From the NCBI RefSeq assembly GCF_001718795.1, contig NZ_CP013438.1, positions 992,001 through 1,056,000 on the forward strand: 64,000 nucleotides of DNA, written 5' to 3'. This document shows positions 36,068 to 44,224 of the stretch, in pieces (position 1 is the first letter of the stretch; each line of letters starts with the position of its first letter). A program made the translations under genes and the position numbers. The notes beneath the pieces were generated by a model that was not told the origin of the DNA, did no database searches, and saw only the letters and a list, made by a program, of their open reading frames with translations. The DNA comes from Burkholderia latens (lineage in GTDB: Bacteria; Pseudomonadota; Gammaproteobacteria; Burkholderiales; Burkholderiaceae).

Positions 36068-36550
36068 ATGGCAACCCGCGAACGCGCGCCGAAAACCCTC
36101 GACAACCAGGACCGCAAGATCCTCGCTGCGCTGCAAAAAAACGCGCGCCTGTCGAACGCCGAACTCGCCGAGCAGATCGGCATGTCGACCACCGCATGCT
36201 GGAACCGCACGCGGCAGCTCGAGCTTGACGGCTACATCGACGGCTACGTCGCGCTCGTCAACCAGCGCATGCTCGGCTATGCGGACATCGTGATCCTCGA
36301 GGTCACGCTGGATCGCCACGAAGACGACGCGCTTGCGCGTTTCGGCGCGGAGCTCGCGGCGCTGCCCGAGGTGCTGGAGGCGTATCTGGTGTCGGGAGAG
36401 TACGACTACTGGATCAAGGTCGCGGTGGACGGGACGGCGGGCTATGAGCGCTTTCTGCGCGAGAAGCTGTACAAGATTTCGAGCATTCGTCACAGCCGGT
36501 CGATGTTCGCGCTGCGCTGCATGAAGGACGTGCCGTCGATTCAGGTTTGA
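36068..36550 (+). CDS. Lrp/AsnC family transcriptional regulator
   Basis: 160 residues. The N-terminal HTH (LDNQDRKILAALQKNARLSNAELAEQIGMSTTACWNRTRQLELDGYIDGY) leads into a RAM (amino-acid-binding, dimerising) domain with the VSGEYDYWIKVAVDGTAGYERFLREKLYKI signature. It is a local regulator by size, divergent from LysE, so it probably activates that exporter in response to an amino acid. Confidence 0.93.
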   Translation: MATRERAPKTLDNQDRKILAALQKNARLSNAELAEQIGMSTTACWNRTRQLELDGYIDGYVALVNQRMLGYADIVILEVTLDRHEDDALARFGAELAALPEVLEAYLVSGEYDYWIKVAVDGTAGYERFLREKLYKISSIRHSRSMFALRCMKDVPSIQV

Positions 36551-36987
36551 CGTCGGCGGTGGAAAGCGGCGCAGCGTCGTGGAGTACCGGTTCGCGGCGA
36601 GGGGCGGAAGTGTGCGTAATCGGGCTGTAGCGACCGGTGGGCCAACCCTGGCGCACGACACGCGATGAACGCGTCAGCGGGGGCAGAAAGACGGATGATT
36701 CTTCCGTCACGACGAGGACGCGGCGCGACGCGGCGCTGGCGCGCTGCTCACGCGCGAAGCCGGACAATCCGGCAACCCGGCGGCTTGCATCGTGCCGACA
36801 TACGCTGGGCAGCCCCCGCAATTGCCGCTCAGCGCTCACGTCGCGCGAGCGCTTCAGGTCAGCGCCATTCAGCCTTCTTGCTTGCAGCCGTCAGATGCGC
36901 CGATGCCGGACGCGACGGCCTTTCGGCGCGCGTCCCGGCGGCGGGTGAGCCGGATATCGTGCCGCCGGCGGCGGCCAGTCGGTGCGC
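36551..36987. other. Intergenic region without a supported gene, 437 bp
   Basis: Open frames here have irregular codon use and Arg/Ser-rich products on all strands and are judged non-coding. No repeat, RNA or clear terminator is visible. Confidence 0.4.
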
Positions 36988-37131
36988 TTAGCGCGGCAGG
37001 CGTGCGTGTGCTTCAGCGATGACTTCGCAGTTCTCGAGGTGCAGCGCCCATGCTTCTGCGAGCAGCTCGCCAATGCGTGCGAGCCAGCCAGCGGATTGGG
37101 TGGAACGATCGGAGACATTAGACGTTTGCAT
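36988..37131 (-). CDS. Small hypothetical protein, 47 residues
   Basis: Short frame from ATG 37131 (alternative ATG 37176, 62 residues). The product is mostly an amphipathic helix (SAGWLARIGELLAEAWALHLENCEVIAEAHARL) with ordinary composition, unlike the Arg-rich shadow frames around it. A local AT-rich patch and the inverted repeat at 37157-37172 lie just upstream, which would suit a promoter. No function or family recognised. Confidence 0.45.
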   Translation of the reverse strand: MQTSNVSDRSTQSAGWLARIGELLAEAWALHLENCEVIAEAHARLPR

Positions 37132-37156
37132 GACGAAGCCCCATGTAGGTGGTGAG

Positions 37157-37172
37157 TTAGGGATAACCCTAA
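37157..37172. promoter_or_regulatory. Inverted repeat TTAGGG-ATAA-CCCTAA
   Basis: 6-bp perfect arms around a 4-nt centre, in an AT-rich island 26 bp upstream of the small gene start at 37131. Possible operator; no cognate regulator known. Confidence 0.3.
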
Positions 37173-37393
37173 TCATAGAGGAACGTCACCGCTTTGTGAA
37201 ATGCGATTTCGTTATATGAGAATTTCTGACGATTGATGTTGCTGGCGCGCAACGGCCGTGAGGACGGCCGTCCGCAGGACGCGCCAGGCGTGGCGAGGCC
37301 CGTGCGGGTGTGCACGGGCCGCGCATTGACGAGCAACAGGGCTGGAAAACCGGAATGAAGCCGTCGAATGTGCGCGGCGGCGGGGGACGGCGA

Positions 37394-39052
37394 TTACCCG
37401 CCGATCCACCCGAACCGCCATGACAGGCGGCGCGCGGCGGCGCGCAGCGTGTGCGCGAGCGGGCTGTCCGGCCCGCGCGGAAAGCCGCGCGACGAGCCGA
37501 TGATCGCGATCACGAGCCGGATGCTGCCGGTGTGGTCGAACACGGGCGCAGCGATCGTGCCGATGCCGGGCACCGGGGCATCGAACGCGAAATCGAGTTC
37601 ATCCGCGCGAATCGCCGCGAGCCGGGCGCGGAACGCGTCGTCGATCTGCGTCGCGACGCCCGCGAGGCGCACCGGTTCGTCCGCGAGCAGGCCGGCGAGC
37701 ACGTCGTCGGACATGCCGGACGCGAAGATTCGCCCGATCGCCGTATTCACGAGCGACATCACCGTGCCGACCTGCAGGCTCACGTGCTGCGGCCGCGAAG
37801 ATTCCTCGAGCCGGATCACGGTCGGGCCGAGCGGCCCGAGCGTCGCGGCGGCCACGCTCATGTCGGTCGCTGCGGCCAGCGCGACGATTTCCGCCTCCGC
37901 GTCGCGCGTCGGCGATACGCGTTGCATCGCGATCAGCCCGAGTGCCTGGCCGAGCGGGCCGCCGCCGAAGCAGCCGGCGTCATCGCGGCTCAGCAAGCCG
38001 ATCTTCTGCAGGCTCACCAGATGCGGAAACGCCTTCGCGGCCGGCATGCCGGCCGCCGCCGCGAGGTCGCGCAGCGGCAGCGCACGGCCCGTCGATACGA
38101 GCGCGAGCAGCAGTTCGCCCGTGCTGTCGAGCGCGTTGATGCCGCGTTGCGTCTTCGTGTCGTCGGCGAGCGCGGGCGGCATGCGCTGGCCAGCCGACGG
38201 CGACGCCGGCGCCGGCACAAGCGTCGAGGCGTCACGTTCGGCATAGAGGGACGCGGTCGCCTGCCGCGCCGCATCGCGCAACGCCGTCGCGATCGGGCCG
38301 TCCCAGCCGACGTCGATCGAGCCGGTCGAACCAATGACCGTCAGCGCGAGCTGCAGCCGTCCGTGCGCATCCAGCACCGGCACGCTCATCGCGCTCACGC
38401 CCGGGCTTGGCCGATCGACGCCGCGCTCTATCCCGCGTGCACGGATCGCGTCGAGTTCGGCCCGCCACGCATCGGCATCGGATGCCGGCCGATCGCTGTC
38501 GGCGCCCGCGAGCGTACCGCCGGCGCCGGCCTGGCTCGCCGCCATCGCGTCGATCTGCGCGGGCTCGCCGAACGCGCGGAACACGCGGCCGGTGGCCGTC
38601 GTGTCGAGCGACATCACCGAGCCGACGTGCAGGTTCACGTGCAGCGGATAGCCGCCGTGCTCGATCCGCACGATCGTCGGCCCGAGCACGCCGGGCACCG
38701 ACAGCGCGACGCTGAGCCCGACCGTTTCCGCGAGCCGCGCCGCGTGTGGCAGCGCGGCGCGATACGCGGGCTGCCGTTCGATCGACATCAGCCCGAGCCG
38801 CAGCGCCAGCGGCCCCGGTTCGTAGTTGCCGGTGAGCGCGTCGCGCTTCACGAGCGCGAGCCGCGTGAGGCTGACGAGATAAGTGTGTGCCTGCGCGGTC
38901 GACAGGTCGGCCGCGGCCGCCAGCTCCGACAGCCCGAGCGGCTTGCGCCGGCGCGCGAGCGCCTCCAGCAGCCGGCCGCCGACCTCGACGCTCTGGATCC
39001 CGCGCTGCGCTTTGGCTGGCGCGTCGTCTGCGCTGACTTCGTGGTTCTGCAC
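37394..39052 (-). CDS. Fused double IclR-family transcriptional regulator
   Basis: 552 residues, about twice the normal IclR length (~260). Two complete modules are in tandem. First: HTH ~20-80 (LGLSELAAAADLSTAQAHTYLVSL) and effector domain ~90-280. Second: HTH ~300-360 (LPLRDLAAAAGMPAAKAFPHLVSLQ) and effector domain ~370-550. Both halves share GI-(x)n-LLxAL, PT(I/V)xR(I/L)E and MSL-(x)3-A-x-GR(V/I)F blocks, so it arose by internal duplication. Start is GTG 39052. It is divergent from the MBL hydrolase and two MFS genes, its likely regulon. Confidence 0.9.
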   Translation of the reverse strand: MQNHEVSADDAPAKAQRGIQSVEVGGRLLEALARRRKPLGLSELAAAADLSTAQAHTYLVSLTRLALVKRDALTGNYEPGPLALRLGLMSIERQPAYRAALPHAARLAETVGLSVALSVPGVLGPTIVRIEHGGYPLHVNLHVGSVMSLDTTATGRVFRAFGEPAQIDAMAASQAGAGGTLAGADSDRPASDADAWRAELDAIRARGIERGVDRPSPGVSAMSVPVLDAHGRLQLALTVIGSTGSIDVGWDGPIATALRDAARQATASLYAERDASTLVPAPASPSAGQRMPPALADDTKTQRGINALDSTGELLLALVSTGRALPLRDLAAAAGMPAAKAFPHLVSLQKIGLLSRDDAGCFGGGPLGQALGLIAMQRVSPTRDAEAEIVALAAATDMSVAAATLGPLGPTVIRLEESSRPQHVSLQVGTVMSLVNTAIGRIFASGMSDDVLAGLLADEPVRLAGVATQIDDAFRARLAAIRADELDFAFDAPVPGIGTIAAPVFDHTGSIRLVIAIIGSSRGFPRGPDSPLAHTLRAAARRLSWRFGWIGG

Positions 39053-39229
39053 GCGATGAGTGTTCCGTTGACGAAACCCCGCATGGTATCCGACGCCATT
39101 TCACGCGCCAGCCCGGAGGTTTACCCGTATTAGAAAATAGCAAGTGACTTTGGCATTGACAAATTATCGATGCGAGCCGATGATCGGTGCATTCCCCTCA
39201 ACACATGGCTCGCAGCCACGGAACGCACA

Positions 39230-40189
39230 ATGGCCAAAGCATTCGCCTCCCAAGCCGATCTGGAAGAGAAGAAAATCACCTGGACGCAGCTGTCCGAGAA
39301 TGCGTACGCATACACCGCCGAAGGCGACCCGAACTCGGGCGTGATCGTCGGCGACGACAGCGTGCTGATCGTCGATACGACGGCGACGCCGGCGATGGCG
39401 CAGGACCTGATCGCGAAGATCCGCAGCGTGACCGACAAGCCGATCAAGCACGTCGTGCTGTCGCATTACCACGCGGTGCGCGTGCTCGGCGCGTCCGCGT
39501 ATTTCGCCGAAGGCGCGCAGCACGTGATCGCGAGCCGCGGCACCTACGAGATGATCGTCGAGCGCGGCGAGGCCGACATGAAGTCGGAGATCGAGCGCTT
39601 CCCGCGACTGTTCGCGGGCGTCGAGACGGTACCGGGACTGACGTGGCCGACGCTCGTGTTCGAGCGCGAGATCACGCTGTTCCTCGGCAAGCTCGAAGTG
39701 AAGATCATGCACGTCGGCTCCGGTCACACGAAGGGCGACACGATCGTGTGGTTGCCGTCGCAAAAGGTGCTGTTCTCGGGCGACCTCGTCGAATACGACG
39801 CGGCCTGCTATTGCGGCGACGCACAGCTCGAGCAGTGGCCGGCCACGCTCGAAGCGCTGCGCGCGCTCGGCGCCGAAAAGCTCGTGCCCGGCCGCGGCCC
39901 CGCGTTGCTGAATCCGGCCGACGTGAACAAGGGCCTCGACTACACGAAGGATTTCGTGACGACGCTGCTCGAGCAGGGCCGCAAGGCCGTCGAGCGCAAG
40001 CTCGACCTGAAGGCGTCGATGGCGCTCACGCGCGAAGCGATGGATCCGAAGTTCGGCCACGTGTTCATCTACGAGCACTGTCTGCCGTTCGACGTGTCGC
40101 GCGCGTTCGACGAGGCGAGCGGGATCACGCATCCGCGCATCTGGACCGCGCAGCGCGACAAGGAAATGTGGGACGCGCTGCAGGACTGA
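39230..40189 (+). CDS. Metallo-beta-lactamase-fold hydrolase with altered metal site
   Basis: 319-residue MBL-fold protein. The usual HxHxDH motif reads H79-Y-H81-A-V83-R84, so the Asp and His that bind Zn2 are replaced. The third Zn1 ligand His166 (GSGHTKGD) and bridging Asp185 (LFSGDLVEY) are kept, but the final Zn2 His of PGHG is Arg222 (VPGRGPALL). The Zn1 site is therefore intact and all three Zn2-only ligands are gone. ATG 39230 gives the natural length; an upstream ATG at 39170 adds 20 residues. Precedes two MFS carriers. Substrate unknown. Confidence 0.88.
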   Translation: MAKAFASQADLEEKKITWTQLSENAYAYTAEGDPNSGVIVGDDSVLIVDTTATPAMAQDLIAKIRSVTDKPIKHVVLSHYHAVRVLGASAYFAEGAQHVIASRGTYEMIVERGEADMKSEIERFPRLFAGVETVPGLTWPTLVFEREITLFLGKLEVKIMHVGSGHTKGDTIVWLPSQKVLFSGDLVEYDAACYCGDAQLEQWPATLEALRALGAEKLVPGRGPALLNPADVNKGLDYTKDFVTTLLEQGRKAVERKLDLKASMALTREAMDPKFGHVFIYEHCLPFDVSRAFDEASGITHPRIWTAQRDKEMWDALQD

Positions 40190-40360
40190 CCGGGTTGCGG
40201 CGGGCGCACGTTCCGCCGTTTTCCTGAAGGCTCTCCGGGCGCTGACGGTATTGCGCAGCCGTCCGGGGAGCCGAATTCCGATCTCACAAGAAAGCAGGGC
40301 GCACGCACGCCCTCGGAGACTGCTGCGCGCTCGCATCGCGCGGCCCGTTTGGAGACAGAC

Positions 40361-41728
40361 ATGCCCCAATCGCTTCCCGCCGAAGCAGCGGTCGCGCACG
40401 CGAGCGTCGCGGCGCCGGCTTCCGCATCCGCATCCGCATCCGCCGATGATGCCGGCGACGCGCTGCTGTTCCGCAAGATCGCGTGGCGCATCGTGCCGTT
40501 CCTGTTCCTCTGCTACGTGGTGTCGTTCCTCGACCGCATCAACATCGGCTTCGCACAGCTGCAGATGAAGCACGACCTCGGCTTCAGCGATGCGATGTAC
40601 GGCGTCGGTGCCGCGGTGTTCTACGTCGGCTACGTGTTCTGCGAGGTGCCGAGCAACCTGTTGCTTGCGCGCTTCGGCGCACGCCGCACGTTCACGCGGA
40701 TCATGCTGCTGTGGGGCGTCGCGTCGACCGGGATGATGTTCGTGTCGCAGCCGTCGCATTTCTATGTGCTGCGCTTCCTGCTCGGCGTGTTCGAGGCCGG
40801 CTTTTTCCCCGGCATCGTGCTGTACCTGACCTACTGGTTTCCGGCGAACCGCCGTGCGGCAGCGATCTCGGTGTTCTTCGCGGGCGTCGCGGTTGCGGGC
40901 GTGCTCGGCGGCCTGATTTCGGGCTGGATCATGCGCGACATGAGCGGCGTGCTCGGGCTGCACGGCTGGCAGTGGATGTTCGCGATCGAAGGCGCGCCCG
41001 CGATCGTGCTCGCGTTTTTCGCGTTCACGTATCTGGTCGACCGGCCGCAGGATGCCGCGTGGCTCACATCCGACGAAAAAGCGCGCGTGGCCGCACTGTG
41101 CGCCGATGGCCGCGCGCATGGCGCGCATGACAAGCGCAGCGTGGCGGCCGCGCTCGCGAACCCGCGCGTCTATCTGTTCGCGTTCATCTACTTCTCGCTG
41201 ACCTGCGCGTCGCTGACGCTCAACTTCTGGATGCCGCTGATGATCCGCGACTTCGGCGTGACCGACGTCCTGGCCGTGAGCCTTTACACGGTCGTGCCGA
41301 ACGCGGTCGGCGCGATCGGGCTGATCCTGATCGCGCGCCGCTCCGATCGCACCGGCGAGCGTCGCAAGCACTTCGCGTGCTGCACGATCGGCGGCGGGCT
41401 CGCGCTCGCGGCGCTGACGCTGCACCTGCACAGCTTCGCCGCGATGCTTGCGTGCCTGTCGGTTGCCGCGACGCTGATCTTCGCGGCGCTGCCGATCTTC
41501 TGGGCAGTGCCGACCCGTTATCTGTCGGGCAACGCGGCCGCGGCCGGGATCGCGCTGATCAGCAGCATCGGGATCACGAGCGGGATCGTCAGCCCCTGGG
41601 CGATCGGGTTGATCCGCACACGCACCGGCAGCATGGATCTCGCCGTGTACCTGCTGGCCGCGCTGCTCGCGCTGAGCGGCGCCGCGTTGATGCTCGGCGT
41701 GAAGGGCGAAGCCGCGCGACGCGCGTGA
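40361..41728 (+). CDS. MFS transporter, ACS (anion:cation symporter) family
   Basis: 455 residues, 12 TM helices. N-terminal signature LLFRKIAWRIVPFLFLCYVVSFLDRINIGFAQLQMKHDL is typical of the tartrate/phthalate/glucarate carrier family (TtuB, Pht1). The RFGARRTFTRIMLLWG loop and GLHGWQWMFAIEGAPA motif are conserved. An Ala/Ser-rich N-terminal extension (~35 residues) precedes TM1. GGAGA ribosome site before ATG 40361. Likely imports an organic acid handled by the adjacent MBL hydrolase (inference). Confidence 0.92.
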   Translation: MPQSLPAEAAVAHASVAAPASASASASADDAGDALLFRKIAWRIVPFLFLCYVVSFLDRINIGFAQLQMKHDLGFSDAMYGVGAAVFYVGYVFCEVPSNLLLARFGARRTFTRIMLLWGVASTGMMFVSQPSHFYVLRFLLGVFEAGFFPGIVLYLTYWFPANRRAAAISVFFAGVAVAGVLGGLISGWIMRDMSGVLGLHGWQWMFAIEGAPAIVLAFFAFTYLVDRPQDAAWLTSDEKARVAALCADGRAHGAHDKRSVAAALANPRVYLFAFIYFSLTCASLTLNFWMPLMIRDFGVTDVLAVSLYTVVPNAVGAIGLILIARRSDRTGERRKHFACCTIGGGLALAALTLHLHSFAAMLACLSVAATLIFAALPIFWAVPTRYLSGNAAAAGIALISSIGITSGIVSPWAIGLIRTRTGSMDLAVYLLAALLALSGAALMLGVKGEAARRA

Positions 41729-41818
41729 ACATGGCCGGCCTCCGCGAGCGGGCGGCGGCGGCCGGCGTCGGGTTTCCCGCGCGCCCGTCATATTCGCATT
41801 CCATCGAGGAGACGATCG

Positions 41819-43168
41819 ATGTCGATCCCTGTGCAAGCGGACGCCGTTCAAGCGGAAGCGTCCGGTTCCCGTGCGTCCGGCGACGACGCGCTGTATCGCC
41901 GCATCGGCATGCGCATCGTGCCGTTCCTGTTCATCTGCTACATCGTGTCGATTCTCGACCGCAGCAATATCGGCTTCGCACAGTTGCAGATGCGTCAGGA
42001 CCTCGGGCTGACCGACGCGATGTACAGCCTCGGCGCGGTTCTGTTTTTCGTCGGCTACGTGCTGTTCGAGGTGCCGAGCAACGCGTTGCTGCGCCGCTTC
42101 GGCGCGCGCCGCACGTTCGCGCGGATCATGGTTCTGTGGGGAGCGGTGTCGGTCGCGATGATCACCGTCGACAGCGCGACGCACTTCTACGTGCTGCGCT
42201 TCCTGCTCGGGCTGTTCGAAGCCGGCTTTTTCCCCGGTGTGGTGTTCTATTTGACGTACTGGTATCCGGCGCGTCGGCGCGCATCGGTGCTGTCGATCTT
42301 CTACGCGGGCGTCGCAGTGGCGGGAATGGTCGGCGGGCTGCTGTCCGGATGGCTGATGCGCGGGATGGCCGGCGTGCTCGGGCTGCACGGCTGGCAATGG
42401 ATGTTCGCGATCGAGGGCGCGCCCGCGATCCTGCTCGGCGTGATCGCGTGGTTCTGGCTGTGCGACCGCCCCGAACATGCACGCTGGCTGTCCGACGACG
42501 ACCGGCAGCGGCTTGCGGCCGACCTGGCCGCCGATCGCTCGGATGCACGCGCGCACCCGGCGTCTTCGCTGCGGCAGGTGATGGCCGAGCCTCGCACGTA
42601 TTTGTTCGCGTTCATCTATTTCTCGCTGACGACCGCGCTGCTGATGCTGCTGTTCTGGATGCCGCTGATGATTCGCGAGTTCGGCATTCACGATGTGGTC
42701 CACATCAGCCTGCTGTCGATCGTACCGAACGCGATCGGCGCAGCCGGCCTGATCGCGATCGCGCGGCGCTCGGACCGCAAGCGCGAACGTCGCTGGCATT
42801 TCGCCGCGTGCGCATTCGGTGGCGCGGCGGCGCTCGCGCTGCTGACGCTGCACCTGCCGAGCATCGTCGCGATGATGGCGCTGCTGTCGATCGCGGCAAT
42901 GCTGATCTTTGCCGCGCATCCGGTGTTCTGGGCCGTGCCGTCCGCGTATTTCTCGGGAGCCGGCGCGGCGGGCGGGATCGCGCTGATCAGCAGCATCGGC
43001 GTGTCGAGCGGAATGATCACGCCGTGGATCGTCGGCGTGATCCGCACGCGCACCGGCAACATGGATTCCGCGATGCTGATGATCGCCGGATTGCTGGCCG
43101 CGTGTGCGGTCGCGATGCTGATGGGAGTGCGCGCGACTTCGCGCGAGACGGCGCACGCGCGGCGTTGA
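41819..43168 (+). CDS. MFS transporter, ACS family (tandem paralogue)
   Basis: 449 residues, strongly similar to the preceding carrier along its length: MRIVPFLFICYIVSILDRSNIGFAQLQMRQDLGL at TM1 and a near-identical GLHGWQWMFAIEGAPA block. It begins 90 bp after the first carrier with its own GAGGAG ribosome site. The pair looks like a local duplication that has diverged, perhaps to widen the substrate range. Confidence 0.92.
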   Translation: MSIPVQADAVQAEASGSRASGDDALYRRIGMRIVPFLFICYIVSILDRSNIGFAQLQMRQDLGLTDAMYSLGAVLFFVGYVLFEVPSNALLRRFGARRTFARIMVLWGAVSVAMITVDSATHFYVLRFLLGLFEAGFFPGVVFYLTYWYPARRRASVLSIFYAGVAVAGMVGGLLSGWLMRGMAGVLGLHGWQWMFAIEGAPAILLGVIAWFWLCDRPEHARWLSDDDRQRLAADLAADRSDARAHPASSLRQVMAEPRTYLFAFIYFSLTTALLMLLFWMPLMIREFGIHDVVHISLLSIVPNAIGAAGLIAIARRSDRKRERRWHFAACAFGGAAALALLTLHLPSIVAMMALLSIAAMLIFAAHPVFWAVPSAYFSGAGAAGGIALISSIGVSSGMITPWIVGVIRTRTGNMDSAMLMIAGLLAACAVAMLMGVRATSRETAHARR

Positions 43169-43200
43169 TCGGCCTTCGCGTGGAGGCAGCGACGTGTCAG

Positions 43201-43220
43201 GCCGGACGATGCCGTCCGGC
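43201..43220. terminator. Hairpin between convergent MFS and SDR genes
   Basis: 7-bp perfect arms GCCGGAC (43201-43207) and GTCCGGC (43214-43220) with a 6-nt loop, 33 bp after the MFS stop, in the 113-bp convergent gap. No U-tract. Confidence 0.4.
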
Positions 43221-43281
43221 CCGAGTGCCGGGGTTCGGTCAGGTGAAATACTCGCGGGCCGGGCGCCGCCAATACTGCCGA

Positions 43282-44082
43282 CTAGCGCACGGCCGCGTAG
43301 CGCGGCGCCGGCGTATTCGTCGACAAATGCGGCGCCATCGTGCGCCGCGCGGCCTCGTACGCATCCCACTCGGCAACCGCGTGCAGCGACGGAATCGTCA
43401 CGAGTTCGCCGCGCTCGAAGCCGACCAGCGCCGCGTCGACGAGCTCCGATGCCGACATCACGATCTCCTTCGGCAGGTGCTCGATCGGCAGGCCGCCGGT
43501 CTGCCAGAATTCCGTCGCGGTCGCACCGGGCAGCACGGCCTGCACCTGCACGCCCTTGTCGGCGAGCTCGTGATGCAGCGACTGGCTGAATGCAAGCACG
43601 AACGCCTTGCTGCCGCCGTACACGCCGTTGAGCGTTTCCGGCGAGATCGCGACGATCGACGAGATGTTGATCACCGCACCGCGGCCGCGCGCGACGAAGC
43701 CGGGAACGGCCGCATACGTCAGGCGCGTGAGCGCGGTCACGTTCAGGTCGATCATGCGCGTCATCGCGTCGACGTCGCTGTCGAGCAGCGGCGCATGCGT
43801 GCCGACGCCCGCGTTGTTCACGAGCAGGGTGATGCTCGCGTCCTCCTTCAGCTTCGCTTCGACGGCGCCGAGCGCCGCGCGGTCGTTGAGGTCTGCGCCG
43901 ACGATCTCGACGCTGCGCTGCGTGTCGTTCGTGATGCGCTCGGCGAGGGCGGCGAGCCGGTCGCGATTGCGCGCGACCAGGATCAGGTCGTAGCCGCGGC
44001 GCGCGAGCCGGTCGGCGTAGATCGCGCCGATGCCGGACGATGCGCCGGTAATGACGGCGGTACCGCGATGTGCTTCAGTCAT
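43282..44082 (-). CDS. SDR family oxidoreductase
   Basis: 266-residue short-chain dehydrogenase of the classical, YqjQ/DltE-like type. TGASSGIGAIYADRLARRGYDLILVARNRDRL is the NADP-type cofactor region. NNAGVGTH, the catalytic Ser in INISSIVA and YGGSKAFVLAFSQSLHHEL (Tyr-x3-Lys) complete the active site. ATG 44082 has a GGAG site; the longer frame to 44268 is not plausible. Divergent from a GlxA-type AraC regulator that probably controls it. Confidence 0.9.
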   Translation of the reverse strand: MTEAHRGTAVITGASSGIGAIYADRLARRGYDLILVARNRDRLAALAERITNDTQRSVEIVGADLNDRAALGAVEAKLKEDASITLLVNNAGVGTHAPLLDSDVDAMTRMIDLNVTALTRLTYAAVPGFVARGRGAVINISSIVAISPETLNGVYGGSKAFVLAFSQSLHHELADKGVQVQAVLPGATATEFWQTGGLPIEHLPKEIVMSASELVDAALVGFERGELVTIPSLHAVAEWDAYEAARRTMAPHLSTNTPAPRYAAVR

Positions 44083-44224
44083 GATGTCGCTCCATGTCGG
44101 GGAAAGGGTGAGTGCGTGAGTGCATTCTGGCTTCGAATCGCGGCGACACAAATGACGTAGATAGGTATGATTTCGGACATCGGGCCGACGGCGACGACCG
44201 GCGTGCCCGGCACCGGAGATATCC

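Noticed and set aside
37157..37172. Resemblance of TAGGGATAACCCTAAT to the I-SceI recognition sequence
   Set aside because: It matches only part of the 18-bp site; no homing endonuclease or intron is nearby, so it is coincidental.
39164..43369. 1401-codon open frame antisense to the MBL and MFS genes
   Set aside because: His/Arg/Asp-rich shadow product with no recognisable domain; the plus-strand genes have complete family motifs.
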